Virus record (IMG/VR): IMGVR_UViG_3300029787_000291
Location: 1-25,593 of that record
Length of the DNA: 25,593 bases
Source of the DNA: a virus
Direction: 5' to 3' (one strand)
A program made the position numbers and the translations under genes. Below are positions 6,569 through 13,362 of this stretch, in pieces. Within the stretch, counting starts at the first letter, position 1; each line of letters starts with the position of its first letter. A model generated the notes under the pieces. That model was given only the letters and a program-made list of their open reading frames with translations. It did not search any database and was not told where the DNA came from.

Positions 6569-6830
6569 AAACACAGAGTTTAAAATAGATCTCAAGACTG
6601 TAATAGCTATAATAATGATAACAACTACTTTTGTTGGTATGTATTACACGCTTCAATCAGATATAGAAGAAGCTAAAAAGCTTCCACCTTCTGAAATAAA
6701 GCGTATGGAATATGATTTAAAACAAGAGTGGCAAACTAATCATATAGAAAGTTTAGAAGAAAAAGTAGATGAAATACTTGACTGGTGTAAAGAACTAGAC
6801 AAAAAAATCAACAAAAAAAAAGATAGATAA
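6555..6830 (+). CDS. Membrane-anchored coiled-coil protein (spanin-like)
   Basis: From ATG 6555 the product is 91 residues: a short N-terminus, one membrane helix at about 14-33 (VIAIIMITTTFVGMYY), then a charged helical region with heptad-like spacing (EWQTNHIESLEEKVDEIL) ending in Lys-rich KKINKKKDR. A single N-terminal span followed by a coiled coil is the architecture of inner-membrane spanins (Rz type), and the position after the amidase fits. No overlapping lipoprotein partner was seen. A start at 6537 would add six residues (MTRLVN); 6555 is preferred because MKIS is the more usual gene start and the overlap is shorter. Another small holin-like or scaffold function is possible. Confidence 0.6.
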   Translation: MKISENTEFKIDLKTVIAIIMITTTFVGMYYTLQSDIEEAKKLPPSEIKRMEYDLKQEWQTNHIESLEEKVDEILDWCKELDKKINKKKDR

Positions 6831-6967
6831 TGGCTAAGATGAAAACCAAAAAGAAAAACCCTTGCTGGAAAGGTTATACAGCTATGGGAAAAGATGGTCA
6901 AATTATCATGAAGAAAAAAGGTAAAAAAATGGTACCTGCCTGTAGACCTATTAAAAAGAAAAAGTAA
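6830..6967 (+). CDS. Small Lys/Cys protein with NPCWKGY motif, 45 aa
   Basis: The frame begins at the A of the preceding TAA (TAATG) and ends at 6967, again as TAATG with the next gene. It encodes 45 residues, a third of them Lys, with NPCWKGYTAMG near 10-20 and VPACRP near 35-40. The two cysteines and the WKGY and VP-x-C-x-P pieces recall tiny conserved proteins of marine phages that I have seen without assigned function. The coupled overlaps on both sides are strong support for translation. A small zinc-ribbon-like or nucleic-acid-associated role is possible, but two Cys alone would not bind zinc unless the protein dimerises. Confidence 0.6.
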   Translation: MAKMKTKKKNPCWKGYTAMGKDGQIIMKKKGKKMVPACRPIKKKK

Positions 6968-7242
6968 TGGCTAAAAGCGTTAATGCAAGATATGAAAAGC
7001 GTAATAAAAAAATGCGCTCAGATTATAAAAAAGAAACTGGCAAAACTTTGGGTACTCGACAAACTGCGGGTAAAGGTGGTCGTAGAGTTTCTTTTGCTTG
7101 CAGATTCGGTGGTATGGCCGGAGGTATGACTAAGAAAAACGGTGAACCTAGTAATTTAGCAATGGCCCTTAAAAAATGGGGTTTTAGTAGTAAAGGTGAA
7201 GCTAGGGCTTTTTGTAAAAGAAATAAAAAATCTAAGAAATAA
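6967..7242 (+). CDS. Small basic conserved phage protein, 91 aa
   Basis: A strongly basic 91-residue protein. The ordered-looking part is 40-84: VSFACRFGGM, a Gly-rich link, then KKNGEPSNLAMALKKWGFSSKGEARAFCKRNKK. The RFGGM, P-x-LAxALKxWGF and SKxEARAFxxRN segments recall a conserved small phage protein family of unknown function (possibly DUF6321; recalled, not searched). The helix-turn shape and the basic surface suggest nucleic acid contact. It is joined to neighbours on both sides by one-base TAATG overlaps, so it is part of a three-gene translationally coupled unit (6830-7454). Confidence 0.65.
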   Translation: MAKSVNARYEKRNKKMRSDYKKETGKTLGTRQTAGKGGRRVSFACRFGGMAGGMTKKNGEPSNLAMALKKWGFSSKGEARAFCKRNKKSKK

Positions 7243-7454
7243 TGGCTGAAGAAAAATTTCCAGAAGTAAAAGAAAAAAATGAAGGTAAATTTACTAAATG
7301 GGTAGAAAAAAATATGCCTGGTAAAGATACTTGTGCTGCTGCATCTGCAGTTATGAAAAATAAAGATAATTATGAACCAGCTGTTGTTAAAATGGCTAAC
7401 TATGCTAATAACTTTGGTTGTAAAACTAAAAGTAAAATGCGTAAAAAGAAATAA
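7242..7454 (+). CDS. Small conserved-looking protein, 70 aa
   Basis: This 70-residue product has a likely helical core, GKFTKWVEKNMPGKDTCAAA followed by KNKDNYEPAVVKMANYANNFGCK, and a basic end (KSKMRKKK). Cys at about 31 and 60 could pair or lie together. Its start overlaps the preceding stop by one base. It resembles no named family to me. It is the last gene of the coupled trio of small basic proteins, and proteins with such Lys-rich ends recur in this region, so they may act together, for example as internal head or DNA-associated proteins; that is inference. Confidence 0.6.
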   Translation: MAEEKFPEVKEKNEGKFTKWVEKNMPGKDTCAAASAVMKNKDNYEPAVVKMANYANNFGCKTKSKMRKKK

Positions 7455-7456
7455 TT

Positions 7457-7615
7457 ATGGAAGTAATAAAACAAATTGTTAATCACCCACTTTCAAAAGG
7501 CGTAGCATGCTTTGTTATAGGTGCTTTACTTATTATAGAATCTCACTCACTATATGCTGGAATAGCTATAGGTATGGGAATACGAGAAATATTATTAGCT
7601 TTTAAACAGGGTTAA
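7457..7615 (+). CDS. Small membrane protein, 52 aa
   Basis: ATG at 7457, two bases after the previous TAA, opens a 52-residue frame ending in TAA at 7613-7615. The product has two hydrophobic stretches, about 15-27 (KGVACFVIGALLII) and 33-48 (YAGIAIGMGIREILLAF), separated by the short polar turn ESHS, so a membrane hairpin is likely. Proteins of this size with a helical hairpin occur among phage holins and antiholins. It lies between the amidase/spanin-like genes and the GTA-type holin candidate, consistent with a lysis-timing role, but nothing more specific can be said. Confidence 0.5.
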   Translation: MEVIKQIVNHPLSKGVACFVIGALLIIESHSLYAGIAIGMGIREILLAFKQG

Positions 7616-7625
7616 AAAAAATAAA

Positions 7626-7781
7626 ATGGAATCAAATCAATCAAAGGGTTTAGGAGACTCAATAGAAAAGTTTACAACTGCAACAGGTATAAAAAAACTA
7701 GCTGATAAAATACCAGGCGGTTGTGGATGTAAAGCTAGAAAGGAAAAGTTAAATAGTATGTTTCCTTATGGAAAAAAATAA
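7626..7781 (+). CDS. Small Cys-motif protein (GCGCKARKEKLN..FPY), 51 aa
   Basis: A 51-residue protein starting at ATG 7626. A helix-rich front (SIEKFTTATGIKKLADKI) leads to GGCGCKARKEKLNSMFPYGKK at the end. The CGC plus basic helix plus FPY ending recalls a conserved tail seen in small proteins of Bacteroidota phages, where its function is, to my knowledge, unassigned. The CxC pair could bind metal or form a redox or intersubunit disulfide. It overlaps the next gene's start by 14 bases, consistent with coupled expression with the holin candidate. Confidence 0.6.
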   Translation: MESNQSKGLGDSIEKFTTATGIKKLADKIPGGCGCKARKEKLNSMFPYGKK

Positions 7782-8220
7782 AAAAAAATTTAAAGAAACT
7801 AAAGTTGGAGCTTTTTTAAAAGAAAGAGCTCCTAAACTAGTTTCTCAAATAGGAGAGTTCTTACCGGATCAAGGTGCACTAGGTATTGTAAAAAATATGA
7901 TAACAAGTGATACTATTATAGAACCTAAGGATAAAGAAACAGCGTTAAAGCTGTTAGAACAAGATATAGCTGAAATGAACAACGTTTCACAGAGATGGAT
8001 AAGTGATATGACTTCTGATTCTTGGTTAAGCAAAAACACTCGACCTTTAGCATTAATATACTTAACTTTATGTATGAGTATATTTATAATATTAGATTCT
8101 ACAGTGATACTAGAAATAAACCAAGGTTGGATTTCACTATTAGAAGCTTTATTAATAACAGTTTACGTAGCGTATTTCGGTAGTAGAGGCGCTGAAAAAA
8201 TACAAAAAATTAGAAAATAA
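7768..8220 (+). CDS. Holin candidate, GTA_holin_3TM-like
   Basis: A 150-residue protein with a polar N-terminal half and two clear membrane spans at about 92-111 (RPLALIYLTLCMSIFIILDS) and 121-139 (WISLLEALLITVYVAYFG), followed by the basic tail SRGAEKIQKIRK. The segment SQRWISDMTSDSWLSKNTRP before the first span and YFGSRGAEKI after the second match my recollection of the 3TM holin family of gene transfer agents and phages (PF11351). Such proteins make inner-membrane lesions that let the endolysin reach the wall. It lies 1.2 kb after the amidase in the same cluster and probably provides the main lysis trigger. Confidence 0.7.
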   Translation: MEKNKKKFKETKVGAFLKERAPKLVSQIGEFLPDQGALGIVKNMITSDTIIEPKDKETALKLLEQDIAEMNNVSQRWISDMTSDSWLSKNTRPLALIYLTLCMSIFIILDSTVILEINQGWISLLEALLITVYVAYFGSRGAEKIQKIRK

Positions 8221-8225
8221 AAAAA

Positions 8226-8972
8226 ATGAGTGTAATAGGATTAACACATAAAGAACCAAGAGTTTTTGCTCACGACGCTGTAGCTTTAGAAAATTTACCA
8301 GGATGCTTGTATAGAGGTATTGTATCTATAGATACCGTTGCTCAAAATGGTGGTGAAGGTTTTGTCGCTGGAGAAACTTATAGAGCTATATCAACAGGAT
8401 CTGCTGGAACAATAATAAATGTAACAGTTAGTACTGTTGGCGCAAGTGGAAATATAACTTCTCTTGTGATTGACAACGCGTCTTGTACTAGTACTAACTA
8501 TTCAGTTGGAGATACATTAACTGTAATATGGCAACCAAAAGGTGCTCAAACATCTACAACGGCTCACGTTGATGCTGTAGATTATATACAAATAGATGAA
8601 TTACAAAACACTGATTGGGACTATGGATGTCCTATTTCTCCTATAGGTACAAGATTTGGCAAAGATCCAAATGATACCGGTGTACCTGCTTCTTATAGAC
8701 CATCTTATTCTTATAGACAAAAAGATTTAATAGATCTTAATTGTAACGAATGTGATTATCAAGCTGCTGCTCCAGGAGCTTCTCTTTATATAGGTTATGA
8801 TTTAACTTCTTTAGATGTTATAATGGAAAGTGGTAAATTTGTTGAATATAAAAATGTACCTGCTGGAAGCTTTCTACCTATAGCAGTACTAACAGTTTGT
8901 GCAGCGCAAGCAGCTGGACCTACTCCACCTACTTCAGAAGAATTAAAAAACTTGATATTATGCCTGTTTTAA
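8226..8972 (+). CDS. Beta-rich virion protein with GxG-type repeat module
   Basis: A 248-residue protein rich in beta-strand patterns. Residues about 25-105 look like a module: Y-R-A-I-S-T-G-S-A-G-T followed by INVTVSTVGASGNITSLVID and then NYSVGDTLTVIW. This pattern (glycine turn, NVTV, xITSLVI, GDTLTV) recurs in many phage decoration and tail proteins and a related stretch occurs in the nozzle protein at 23257 (near 25273-25395). The C-terminal half holds NCNECDYQAAAPG (two Cys three apart) and a region ending in EELKNLILCLF. No known enzyme motif. A head decoration or tail-appendage role fits the position between lysis and appendage genes. The end overlaps the next start. Confidence 0.5.
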   Translation: MSVIGLTHKEPRVFAHDAVALENLPGCLYRGIVSIDTVAQNGGEGFVAGETYRAISTGSAGTIINVTVSTVGASGNITSLVIDNASCTSTNYSVGDTLTVIWQPKGAQTSTTAHVDAVDYIQIDELQNTDWDYGCPISPIGTRFGKDPNDTGVPASYRPSYSYRQKDLIDLNCNECDYQAAAPGASLYIGYDLTSLDVIMESGKFVEYKNVPAGSFLPIAVLTVCAAQAAGPTPPTSEELKNLILCLF

Positions 8973-9130
8973 GTAATAAAAATACTATACCTGCTATATC
9001 ACCTCCTGGTGGACCATTTGGACCTAACATTATACCAATTGTTAACGGTATAGTTCAAGAATCTGCTCCTTTTCCTTTTTATATTTTAGCAGAAAACGCT
9101 ACTAACGAAGATTATATAATACAAGAATAA
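8960..9130 (+). CDS. Hypothetical Pro-rich protein, 56 aa
   Basis: The start is placed at ATG 8960, which gives MPVLSNKNTIPAISPPGGPF; a longer frame from 8897 would lie almost wholly inside the preceding gene and is rejected. The 56-residue product is rich in Pro, Asn and Ile (SPPGGPFGPNIIPIVNG), then ends FPFYILAENATNEDYIIQE. It overlaps the previous gene by 13 bases and the next by one (TAATG). A short structural or assembly peptide is possible. It has no recognised domain. Confidence 0.55.
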   Translation: MPVLSNKNTIPAISPPGGPFGPNIIPIVNGIVQESAPFPFYILAENATNEDYIIQE

Positions 9131-9816
9131 TGGCAAATATAAAAATATCTCAATTTACAACAACCAGTGACATAACAACCATTGAAGGTTTAGCTGGTTA
9201 CAACTCTACTACAAACGTTCAGATAAGCGGGACCGATCTATTATCGTCATTAGCAAGTAATCTATACTCACCTTTTGGAAATAATGGAGATGTATTAACA
9301 ATTGTTAATGGTGCTCCGGCTTGGGCTGTTGGCGGTAGTGGTGGAACATTACAGCAAGTTTTTGATAATTCTGTTTCTAATAATCAAATAACCACAAGCA
9401 ATCTTAATGACGCTATACAAATGGATTTCCAAGAGTATGCGATTAGAACAGCAAATGATGGAGCTTTACTTTTAAGTGCTCCTAGCTCTGGAGCTGGACC
9501 AGGTAGTAGCATTACTATGAATATTACTGGAATTACAGCTCAATTAGACGGTTCTATAACTCAAGATTTTAAAGTTCAAGGAGCTTCAGGAAGTAAAATA
9601 CAATTAGGCGCTTCAAGTGGTGCAACTATACAAATAAAGTCAACGATTACTGGAACTCCAGCACAAGGAGATGTGGCTGTTGCAGAGGACACAGACGGAA
9701 CTGTAGTTTGGCTAGATGCATCTGAATTAGATTTTTCTAACCTACCTACTACAGACCCTCAAATAGCAGGAAGACTGTACAATGAAGGCGGTGCTGTCAT
9801 GGTGTCAGAACCATAA
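9130..9816 (+). CDS. Tail-fibre/virion appendage protein, 228 aa
   Basis: A protein of 228 residues made mostly of short beta-strands and Gly/Ser/Asn/Thr turns. Residues 1-40 (ANIKISQFTTTSDITTIEGLAGYN) look like a virion-binding N-terminus, similar in type to the start of the 580-residue fibre protein. The middle (about 60-180) has repeated strand-turn units, including DFKVQGASGSKIQLGASSGATIQI (split here by turns). The last 25 residues contain LPTTDPQIAGRLYNEGGAVMVS, a C-terminal motif (LPTxDPxxAGxLY) very widespread in phage tail and decoration proteins. It is therefore most likely a displayed fibre or decoration subunit that forms trimers. Receptor specificity cannot be read from the sequence. 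Confidence 0.6.
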   Translation: MANIKISQFTTTSDITTIEGLAGYNSTTNVQISGTDLLSSLASNLYSPFGNNGDVLTIVNGAPAWAVGGSGGTLQQVFDNSVSNNQITTSNLNDAIQMDFQEYAIRTANDGALLLSAPSSGAGPGSSITMNITGITAQLDGSITQDFKVQGASGSKIQLGASSGATIQIKSTITGTPAQGDVAVAEDTDGTVVWLDASELDFSNLPTTDPQIAGRLYNEGGAVMVSEP

Positions 9817-9844
9817 AATAAAACAAACAATTAAATTAAATAAA

Positions 9845-10093
9845 ATGAATAAAATAAAAGAAGAACACTTAAAAACAATCCAAGAACAACAAACAAAGTT
9901 GAATAACCTGTTAAATCAAATAGGTTATGTTTCCGCACAAAAACACGGCTTACTTCACGAATTTGGAGAAGAAAATAAAAAAGCAGAAGATTTTAAGTCT
10001 TTATTAGAAGAAGAATACGGACAAATAAATATTAATGTAGAGACTGGTGAGTATACTAAAATAGAAGAACCAGAACTAACTAAAGTAGACTAA
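9845..10093 (+). CDS. Coiled-coil protein, 82 aa
   Basis: ATG at 9845 follows an A/T-rich leader; a longer frame from 9782 overlaps the previous gene and is not used. The product starts MNKIKEEHLKTIQEQQTKLN and is helical through about residue 60, with heptad-like hydrophobics, then ends in a short strand-like INVETGEYTKIEEPELTKVD. The pattern of helical hairpin plus HGLLHEFG recalls small prefoldin-like coiled-coil proteins often found near phage terminase genes. It could act as an adaptor or assembly factor. Function not established. Confidence 0.6.
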   Translation: MNKIKEEHLKTIQEQQTKLNNLLNQIGYVSAQKHGLLHEFGEENKKAEDFKSLLEEEYGQININVETGEYTKIEEPELTKVD

Positions 10094-10094
10094 A

Positions 10095-10328
10095 ATGTCA
10101 AATGTAATAAGAAAAATAAGTATTGGTTCTGATTACAAAAATGACGCCATGCATTATTCCTTAGGGCAAGAAGTATATGGAGGTCATATTATTTGTGATA
10201 TTTTATCTGACGAAATAAAAGGTGAATACTCTGTTTTTATAAAAAAAGAAAATGAAGTTTTACCTTGGAAAAAGTTTAATGCTAATATGGCTATAGCTGT
10301 AGAATATAATTTACAGTATAGTGAATAG
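10095..10328 (+). CDS. Small conserved-looking phage protein, 77 aa
   Basis: A 77-residue all-beta-looking protein: SNVIRKISIGSDYKNDAMHYSLGQ, then GGHIICDI, YSVFIKKE and WKKF, ending AIAVEYNLQYSE. The start NVIRKxxIGxDYKNDAMHY rings of small proteins found before the terminase in aquatic phages (recalled, unverified). It begins one base after the preceding stop and ends overlapping the next gene's GTG by eight bases. I cannot name a role; a small capsid- or terminase-associated protein is a reasonable guess from position. Confidence 0.6.
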   Translation: MSNVIRKISIGSDYKNDAMHYSLGQEVYGGHIICDILSDEIKGEYSVFIKKENEVLPWKKFNANMAIAVEYNLQYSE

Positions 10329-10920
10329 TATTTATGACTATATAGTAAGACCAATAGGTGAAAGATATAATAATAAAATTAAAGTTGGTAACAAAGATCT
10401 TGTATTAAATACTAAAATAGAAAACTTTAAAGTTATTAATAAAAAAGCAGAAGTTATTGCAGTTCCTAAAGCTTATGATTTACCAATAAAAACAGGTGAC
10501 GTAGTTTACATACATCACAATGTTTTTAGAAAGTTTTATAATATGAAAGGTAAACAGCAAAATAGTAGAGCTTATTTTAACGATAATTTATATTTTTGTT
10601 CACCAGATCAAATATATATGTATGAGAGAAATGGTTTTAAAAAATCTTTTTTAGATAGATGTTTTGTAAAACCGCTTAAGCACAAAACTTTAGGTAAAAA
10701 AACAATACCAAACCTAGGTGTTTTAAAATATGGAAATAAAGTATTAGAAACGTTAAAGGTTTATGAAAATGATATAGTTAGTTTTCCTAATTTAAGAGAA
10801 TGGCAATTTGTTATAGATAATGAGCTATTATATTGTATGAAATCAAAAGATATATTATTAAAGCATGGACGTCAAGGAAACGAAGAAGAATATAATCCAA
10901 GCTGGGCAACTAGCAGTTAA
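10321..10920 (+). CDS. Putative tandem GroES-like barrel protein, 199 aa
   Basis: The 199-residue product starts at GTG 10321, overlapping the previous gene by eight bases. Two stretches echo the GroES order. First, AEVIAVP (43-49), IKTGDVVYIHHNVFR (56-70) and DNLYFCSPDQIYMY (88-101) match the GroES series EVVAVG, VKVGDRVLYSKYAG and EEYLILRESDVLAV. Second, CFVKPLKHK, then GVLKYG, LKVYENDIVSF, and WQFVIDNELLYCMKSKDILLK repeat the same order. I infer two GroES-like barrels in tandem, somewhat like chloroplast Cpn20. The mobile loop motif GGIVL is not obvious. Direct binding to the phage GroEL is therefore uncertain; it may instead be a structural use of the fold near terminase. The last 56 bases overlap the next gene. 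Confidence 0.45.
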   Translation: MNSIYDYIVRPIGERYNNKIKVGNKDLVLNTKIENFKVINKKAEVIAVPKAYDLPIKTGDVVYIHHNVFRKFYNMKGKQQNSRAYFNDNLYFCSPDQIYMYERNGFKKSFLDRCFVKPLKHKTLGKKTIPNLGVLKYGNKVLETLKVYENDIVSFPNLREWQFVIDNELLYCMKSKDILLKHGRQGNEEEYNPSWATSS

Positions 10921-11140
10921 AGAATTAATCAAAGTAGCAAAAGAACCAATAGTAGACACAGGAGAAGATGTTACAGCTGATAGATTAAAAAATGCAGCAG
11001 CTACAAAAAAGTTAGCTATATTTGATGCTTTTGAAATACTAACAAAGATACAAGAAGAGGAAGATAAAATAACAGGAAAACCTAAAGAAGAAAAAAAAGA
11101 AATAAGTTTTAAAGGTTTTGCAGAAGGGCGTAGCAAATGA
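10865..11140 (+). CDS. Putative terminase small subunit or terminase-associated protein
   Basis: A helical 91-residue protein directly before the large terminase, with which it overlaps by four bases (ATGA at 11137). Features: TGEDVTADRLKNAAATKKLAIFDAFEILTKIQEE (33-66, mostly one or two helices), then a basic flexible tail ending FKGFAEGRSK. The short acidic/basic helical design and the location before terL suit a small terminase subunit, which recognises packaging DNA, but no clear helix-turn-helix is visible, so this is a positional inference. Its start lies 56 bases inside the previous gene; no other in-frame ATG exists, so either the overlap is real or a non-ATG start is used. Confidence 0.5.
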   Translation: MDVKETKKNIIQAGQLAVKELIKVAKEPIVDTGEDVTADRLKNAAATKKLAIFDAFEILTKIQEEEDKITGKPKEEKKEISFKGFAEGRSK

Positions 11141-13359
11141 GTTATCAGCAAACACTTTGGAAAGAAGTTAAAGATCTTATAAATCCTAAAATTTTAGCTA
11201 AAAATAATAGGTATAAAAAATGGGATTATGGTTATAACGCAGATTATGATTTTATAGTAATTAGTAAAACTGGTCAAATTGGACAAATCATTGAAATACA
11301 AAATCTCAGGATTGCTTTACCAGCAGCAAATGAATCGTATAAACGAAGCGAAAAAAAAGAGGAACAATACTGGGAAAAATTTGAATACCCGAAAGAATTA
11401 GCTAGAATAAAAACAAGGTTTGACTGGGAAGAATATCCTATAGATTTTAAGGAAAAATGGTATGAATATATCGATGAAGAATTTAAGCGTAGAGAAGAAG
11501 GTTTTTATTTCTACAATTGTGGCAGTCCTGTATATATTACTGGTACTCATTACATGTATTTGCAATGGTCAAAAATTGACGTTGGTGCGGCCGATTATAG
11601 AGAAGCAAACAGACTCTTCTTTATATTTTGGGAGGCATGCAAAGCAGATAATAGATGCTATGGAATGTGCTATCTTAAAAACAGACGGTCTGGATTTTCT
11701 TTTATGTCGTCCGCAGAACTCGTCAATCAAGCCACCATATCTTCAGATGCCAGATTCGGTATCCTTTCTAAGTCTGGAGCGGACGCTAAGAAAATGTTCA
11801 CAGATAAAGTTGTACCAATATCCGTTAACTATCCGTTTTTCTTTAAACCGATCCAAGACGGTATGGATCGTCCTAAGACCGAGCTCGCTTATAGAGTCCC
11901 AGCTTCAAAGCTTACTAGACGTAAACTAGATGACAACGTTAAGCTAAAAGAACTACAAGGTTTAGATACAACTATTGATTGGAAAAATACAGGTGATAAC
12001 TCTTATGACGGTGAAAAACTAAAACTATTAGCTCACGATGAAAGCGGTAAGTGGGAAAGACCTGATAATATATTAAACAACTGGAGAGTTACAAAAACTA
12101 CATTGAGACTAGGACGTAGAATAGTAGGTAAATGTATGATGGGCTCAACTTCTAATTCATTAGATAAAGGTGGAAACAACTTTAAAAAATTATACTATAA
12201 TTCAGATGTTACAAAACGAAATAGAAATGGACAAACAGCTTCTGGACTCTATAGCTTGTTCATACCTATGGAGTGGAACTACGAAGGATTCATGGATACT
12301 TTCGGATTACCTGTTTTCATTACAACAAAAAATAAAAAAGTCGGAATTGATGGTTTACCAATTAAAATCGGAGTCATTGAACATTGGGAAAACGAAGTCG
12401 ATGGATTAAAAGAAGATCAAGATAGTTTAAATGAATATTATAGACAGTTTCCAAGAACAGAAAAACACGCTTTTAGAGATGAAGCTAAAAAAAGTTTATT
12501 TAATTTAACTAAGATTTATGAGCAAATAGATTTTAATGAAGAATTAAATAATACTGTACAAGTTACTCAAGGATCTTTTATGTGGGCAAACGGAGTCAAA
12601 GACACTAGTGTTGTTTTTGTTCCTTCCAACAATGGTAGATTTAATATTAGTTGGACACCACCTGTAGATATACAAAATAACGTTATTATAAAAAATGGAA
12701 TTAAATACCCTGGCAACGAACACATTGGAGCTTTTGGTTGTGATTCTTACGATATTAGTGGCACTGTTGACGGTCGCGGTTCTAAAGGAGCATTACATGG
12801 ATTAACTAAATTTTCATTAGAAGACGCTCCTCCTAATCACTTTTTTTTAGAATATGTAGCTAGACCTCAAACTGCTGAAATATTTTTTGAAGATGTTTTA
12901 ATGTCTTTAATATTTTATGGTATGCCCATACTAGCTGAAAATAATAAACCTAGATTATTATATTATTTAAAAAGAAGAGGCTATAGACAGTTTAGTATTA
13001 ATAGACCAGATAAAATTTGGAATAAACTTTCTACAGCAGAAAAAGAAGTTGGCGGTATACCTAATTCAAGTGAGAACATTAAACAAGTGCATGCTGCTGC
13101 AATTGAAGCCTATATAGAAGATCACGTAGGAAATTTAGAAGATGGCATGGGTGATATGTATCATCAAGCCACATTAGAAGATTGGGCAAATTTTGATATA
13201 AACAATAGAACAAAGCACGATGCTTCGATTAGCTCAGGATTAGCTATTATGGCTTGCAACAAAAATAAATATAAACCCGTGTCTGAAAGACAGGTTAAAA
13301 AAATGGATTTAGGATTTAAAAAATACGACAATAATGGAGTATATTCAAAAATAATATAA
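11137..13359 (+). CDS. terL: Terminase large subunit (packaging ATPase and nuclease)
   Basis: At 740 residues it is the DNA-packaging motor. The ATPase half carries a variant Walker A, KNRRSGFSFMSS (181-192), Walker B LLAHDE (297-302, D301 and E302) and a coupling motif GSTSN (336-340). The nuclease half has the RNase H-like acidic residues: D536/D539 in FGCDSYD, E581/E585 in EIFFEDV and D695 in KHDASIS. The segment ILAENNKPRLLYYLKRRGY near 598-616 is typical of this family. RRSGFS in place of GKS-type P-loops, and this length, fit Bacteroidota and crAss-like phage terminases as I recall them. It acts at the portal to cut and pump DNA into the prohead. The portal gene begins three bases after its stop. 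Confidence 0.95.
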   Translation: MSYQQTLWKEVKDLINPKILAKNNRYKKWDYGYNADYDFIVISKTGQIGQIIEIQNLRIALPAANESYKRSEKKEEQYWEKFEYPKELARIKTRFDWEEYPIDFKEKWYEYIDEEFKRREEGFYFYNCGSPVYITGTHYMYLQWSKIDVGAADYREANRLFFIFWEACKADNRCYGMCYLKNRRSGFSFMSSAELVNQATISSDARFGILSKSGADAKKMFTDKVVPISVNYPFFFKPIQDGMDRPKTELAYRVPASKLTRRKLDDNVKLKELQGLDTTIDWKNTGDNSYDGEKLKLLAHDESGKWERPDNILNNWRVTKTTLRLGRRIVGKCMMGSTSNSLDKGGNNFKKLYYNSDVTKRNRNGQTASGLYSLFIPMEWNYEGFMDTFGLPVFITTKNKKVGIDGLPIKIGVIEHWENEVDGLKEDQDSLNEYYRQFPRTEKHAFRDEAKKSLFNLTKIYEQIDFNEELNNTVQVTQGSFMWANGVKDTSVVFVPSNNGRFNISWTPPVDIQNNVIIKNGIKYPGNEHIGAFGCDSYDISGTVDGRGSKGALHGLTKFSLEDAPPNHFFLEYVARPQTAEIFFEDVLMSLIFYGMPILAENNKPRLLYYLKRRGYRQFSINRPDKIWNKLSTAEKEVGGIPNSSENIKQVHAAAIEAYIEDHVGNLEDGMGDMYHQATLEDWANFDINNRTKHDASISSGLAIMACNKNKYKPVSERQVKKMDLGFKKYDNNGVYSKII

Positions 13360-13362
13360 TAT

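Noticed and set aside
8897-8959. Upstream extension of the 56-aa gene
   Set aside because: The added 21 residues are coded inside the preceding gene. ATG 8960 has the usual start context here.
9782-9844. Upstream extension of the 82-aa coiled-coil gene
   Set aside because: It overlaps the appendage gene end and adds unlikely sequence. ATG 9845 follows the standard AAATAAA leader.
11462-11929. Plus-strand open frame of 155 codons inside terL
   Set aside because: It overlaps the Walker A region of terL in another frame. The product looks like out-of-frame translation (odd Leu/Ser runs), and no coupling or leader supports it.
12170-12409. Second alternate-frame open region inside terL
   Set aside because: Fully nested in the conserved terminase and without any recognisable motif.
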